A DNA stretch of 6,372 nucleotides, taken from contig MHXC01000017.1 in the NCBI GenBank assembly GCA_001824325.1, forward strand, positions 1 to 6,372, given 5' to 3'. Shown piece after piece: positions 5,176-6,372 of the stretch. The notes beneath the pieces were generated by a model, which saw nothing but the letters and a program-made list of their open reading frames with translations, had not been told where the DNA came from and did not search any database. The DNA is from Parcubacteria group bacterium RIFCSPHIGHO2_01_FULL_47_10b (lineage in GTDB: Bacteria > Patescibacteriota > Minisyncoccia > 2-01-FULL-47-10). Positions within the stretch are counted from its first letter, which is position 1. The number at the start of each line of letters is the position of its first letter. Made by a program: the position numbers and the translations under genes.

Positions 5176-6372
5176 ATGCTTATGGGGGGCACACGATTTC
5201 AAATTTCGATGCCATATGTGGTGGCTATTTTTTTCTTTAATGCATTAACAGCATTTGTGTTGTATTTGGCTCTATTTACGAAATACAAACCGACTGACAG
5301 CTTTATTGAATTTCGGTTTATCACACTCATATTGTTTGCTCCCCTACTGATAAAATATGCCATCCATGTGTTGTTGGCGCCATGGCACCCATTTATCGAA
5401 TCAAGGAGGGACCGGAAGCACCGCCACATTACAACGCCCTCCGTATCGGTCTTGATACCGGCAAAAAATGAGGAAGTTGGCATTATCACAACGATTACAT
5501 CAGTGTTACAAACACGCTATCCGAAGCTTGAAATTGTTGTGATAAACGATGGCTCTACTGATCGTACACACGAGGTAGTGAATCGATTTATTCGAAACTA
5601 TAAAACAAAGAATGGGGCTGGTTCGTCCCGCGTGCTTTATAAATCGGTTAAAAATAGGGGAAAGGCAGGGGCATTGAACGCCGGCTTAGCAGTAGCGAGC
5701 GGAGAGATCATAATTACCATAGATGCGGATAGTGTAATGGATGGTCGGGCTATTGAAAAAATAGTGAAACATTTTTCAAATCCACGCGTTGCCTCTGTCG
5801 CGGGGAATGTGGTCATTGGCAATCGAACTCGACCACTTGGCTTCATACAACAGCTTGAATATGTGTATGGGTTTTACCTGAAGCGCACAGATGACTTGTT
5901 GAACGCCGTATATATTGTAGGTGGCGCAGCAGCGGCCTATCGAGCAAGTGTGATCAAAAAGTTGGGAGGATTCGATGAGACGATTATCACCGAAGATATT
6001 GAGATCTCAACCCGCTTACAGGACCACGGCTATTTAGTTCGTTACGCCCCGGATGCAATCGTTTACACCGAAGGGCCATCTGATTTTCAAGGATTGGCAA
6101 GACAGCGTTTACGATGGAAATATGGCAGATTATTAACGTTTTACAAATACCGTCACCTATTCTTTAGCCTTCAACAACGGCACAATAGATACTTGAGCTT
6201 CATCGTATTGCCGATCGCTCTCTTCGCAGAAATACTTCTATTTCTCGAGGTGTTTTTGTTGCTCATTTTTATTATTTGTACTGTGTACACGAATGACTTC
6301 GTCCCACTTGCATTTGTGATTGTTTTTTTGGGGGTTGTGATCACTCTACAAATTATTACTGATCCTATTGCT
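5176..6372 (+). CDS. Membrane-bound processive GT2 glycosyltransferase (poly-GlcNAc/cellulose/hyaluronan-synthase-like), 3' end beyond window
   Basis: Family 2 glycosyltransferase of the membrane polysaccharide-synthase type, which polymerises a UDP-sugar and moves the chain across the inner membrane. The 399 visible residues show two N-terminal membrane segments (about 14-34 and 48-68), a basic linker, and a GT-A domain from SVSVLIPAKNEE (89-100). Catalytic-site motifs are NDGSTD (124-129), NRGKAGALNAGL (160-171), IDADS (182-186), GGAAAAYR (249-256), TEDIEIS (272-278, with the likely base in TED) and QRLRW (310-314, the QxxRW motif of processive synthases). Membrane segments follow from about 340 to the edge. 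All key residues are intact. The closest named type by motif is PgaC/IcaA-like, but the sugar cannot be assigned. ATG 5176 is taken as the start because it lies just behind the promoter; ATG 5182 is an alternative. No partner gene is visible. Confidence 0.92.
   Translation, partial: MLMGGTRFQISMPYVVAIFFFNALTAFVLYLALFTKYKPTDSFIEFRFITLILFAPLLIKYAIHVLLAPWHPFIESRRDRKHRHITTPSVSVLIPAKNEEVGIITTITSVLQTRYPKLEIVVINDGSTDRTHEVVNRFIRNYKTKNGAGSSRVLYKSVKNRGKAGALNAGLAVASGEIIITIDADSVMDGRAIEKIVKHFSNPRVASVAGNVVIGNRTRPLGFIQQLEYVYGFYLKRTDDLLNAVYIVGGAAAAYRASVIKKLGGFDETIITEDIEISTRLQDHGYLVRYAPDAIVYTEGPSDFQGLARQRLRWKYGRLLTFYKYRHLFFSLQQRHNRYLSFIVLPIALFAEILLFLEVFLLLIFIICTVYTNDFVPLAFVIVFLGVVITLQIITDPIA

Noticed and set aside
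5199..5489. 96-codon minus-strand frame opposite the GT2 gene start
   Set aside because: It is antisense to the N-terminal membrane segments and GT-A start of a clear GT2 enzyme and has no motif of its own.
1..6372. CRISPR array, insertion sequence or phage module
   Set aside because: No regularly spaced repeats, terminal inverted repeats, transposase or phage-type proteins were seen on either strand.

Overview
The window looks like chromosomal DNA from a bacterium with a small, tightly packed genome. All but one of the genes run on the minus strand with short gaps or overlaps. Most starts have no recognisable Shine-Dalgarno sequence, several starts sit directly behind a sigma70-type -10 box, and the tRNA gene does not encode its CCA end. 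Together with the gene content (YvcK, a YkuK/DUF458 protein, an M16 peptidase, an AI-2E family permease, RsmI, and a membrane GT2 synthase), this fits a Patescibacteria (Candidate Phyla Radiation) genome. That assignment is inference from style, not from a marker gene.

Layout, read on the minus strand from right to left: an AbrB-type antitoxin and RelE/ParE-type toxin pair (5056 to 4479) under its own promoter and palindromic operator; a tRNA-Trp(CCA) gene with its own promoter (4387-4314); yvcK (4217 or 4253 to 3264); a YkuK/DUF458 RNase H-like gene, 7 bp downstream (3256-2756); an M16 zinc peptidase gene (2719-1433), possibly with its own leaderless promoter; an AI-2E/PerM-like permease gene (1402-320); and rsmI, which starts inside the end of the permease gene and runs off the left edge. 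On the plus strand, divergent from the toxin-antitoxin pair, a processive GT2 glycosyltransferase gene begins at 5176 and runs off the right edge.

The yvcK-to-rsmI block is probably one transcription unit or a nested set of units. It is of the housekeeping type: UDP-GlcNAc-sensing envelope/carbon control (YvcK), an uncharacterised RNase H fold protein, proteolysis, a membrane permease and 16S rRNA methylation. The toxin-antitoxin pair is a self-contained accessory module between the tRNA gene and the glycosyltransferase gene. I found no CRISPR array, transposase, phage gene or clearly new multi-gene system. The most noteworthy signals are the repeated TGC-extended -10 promoters placed against start codons, the three-half-site operator of the toxin-antitoxin pair, and the 80-nt two-frame overlap between the permease and rsmI.
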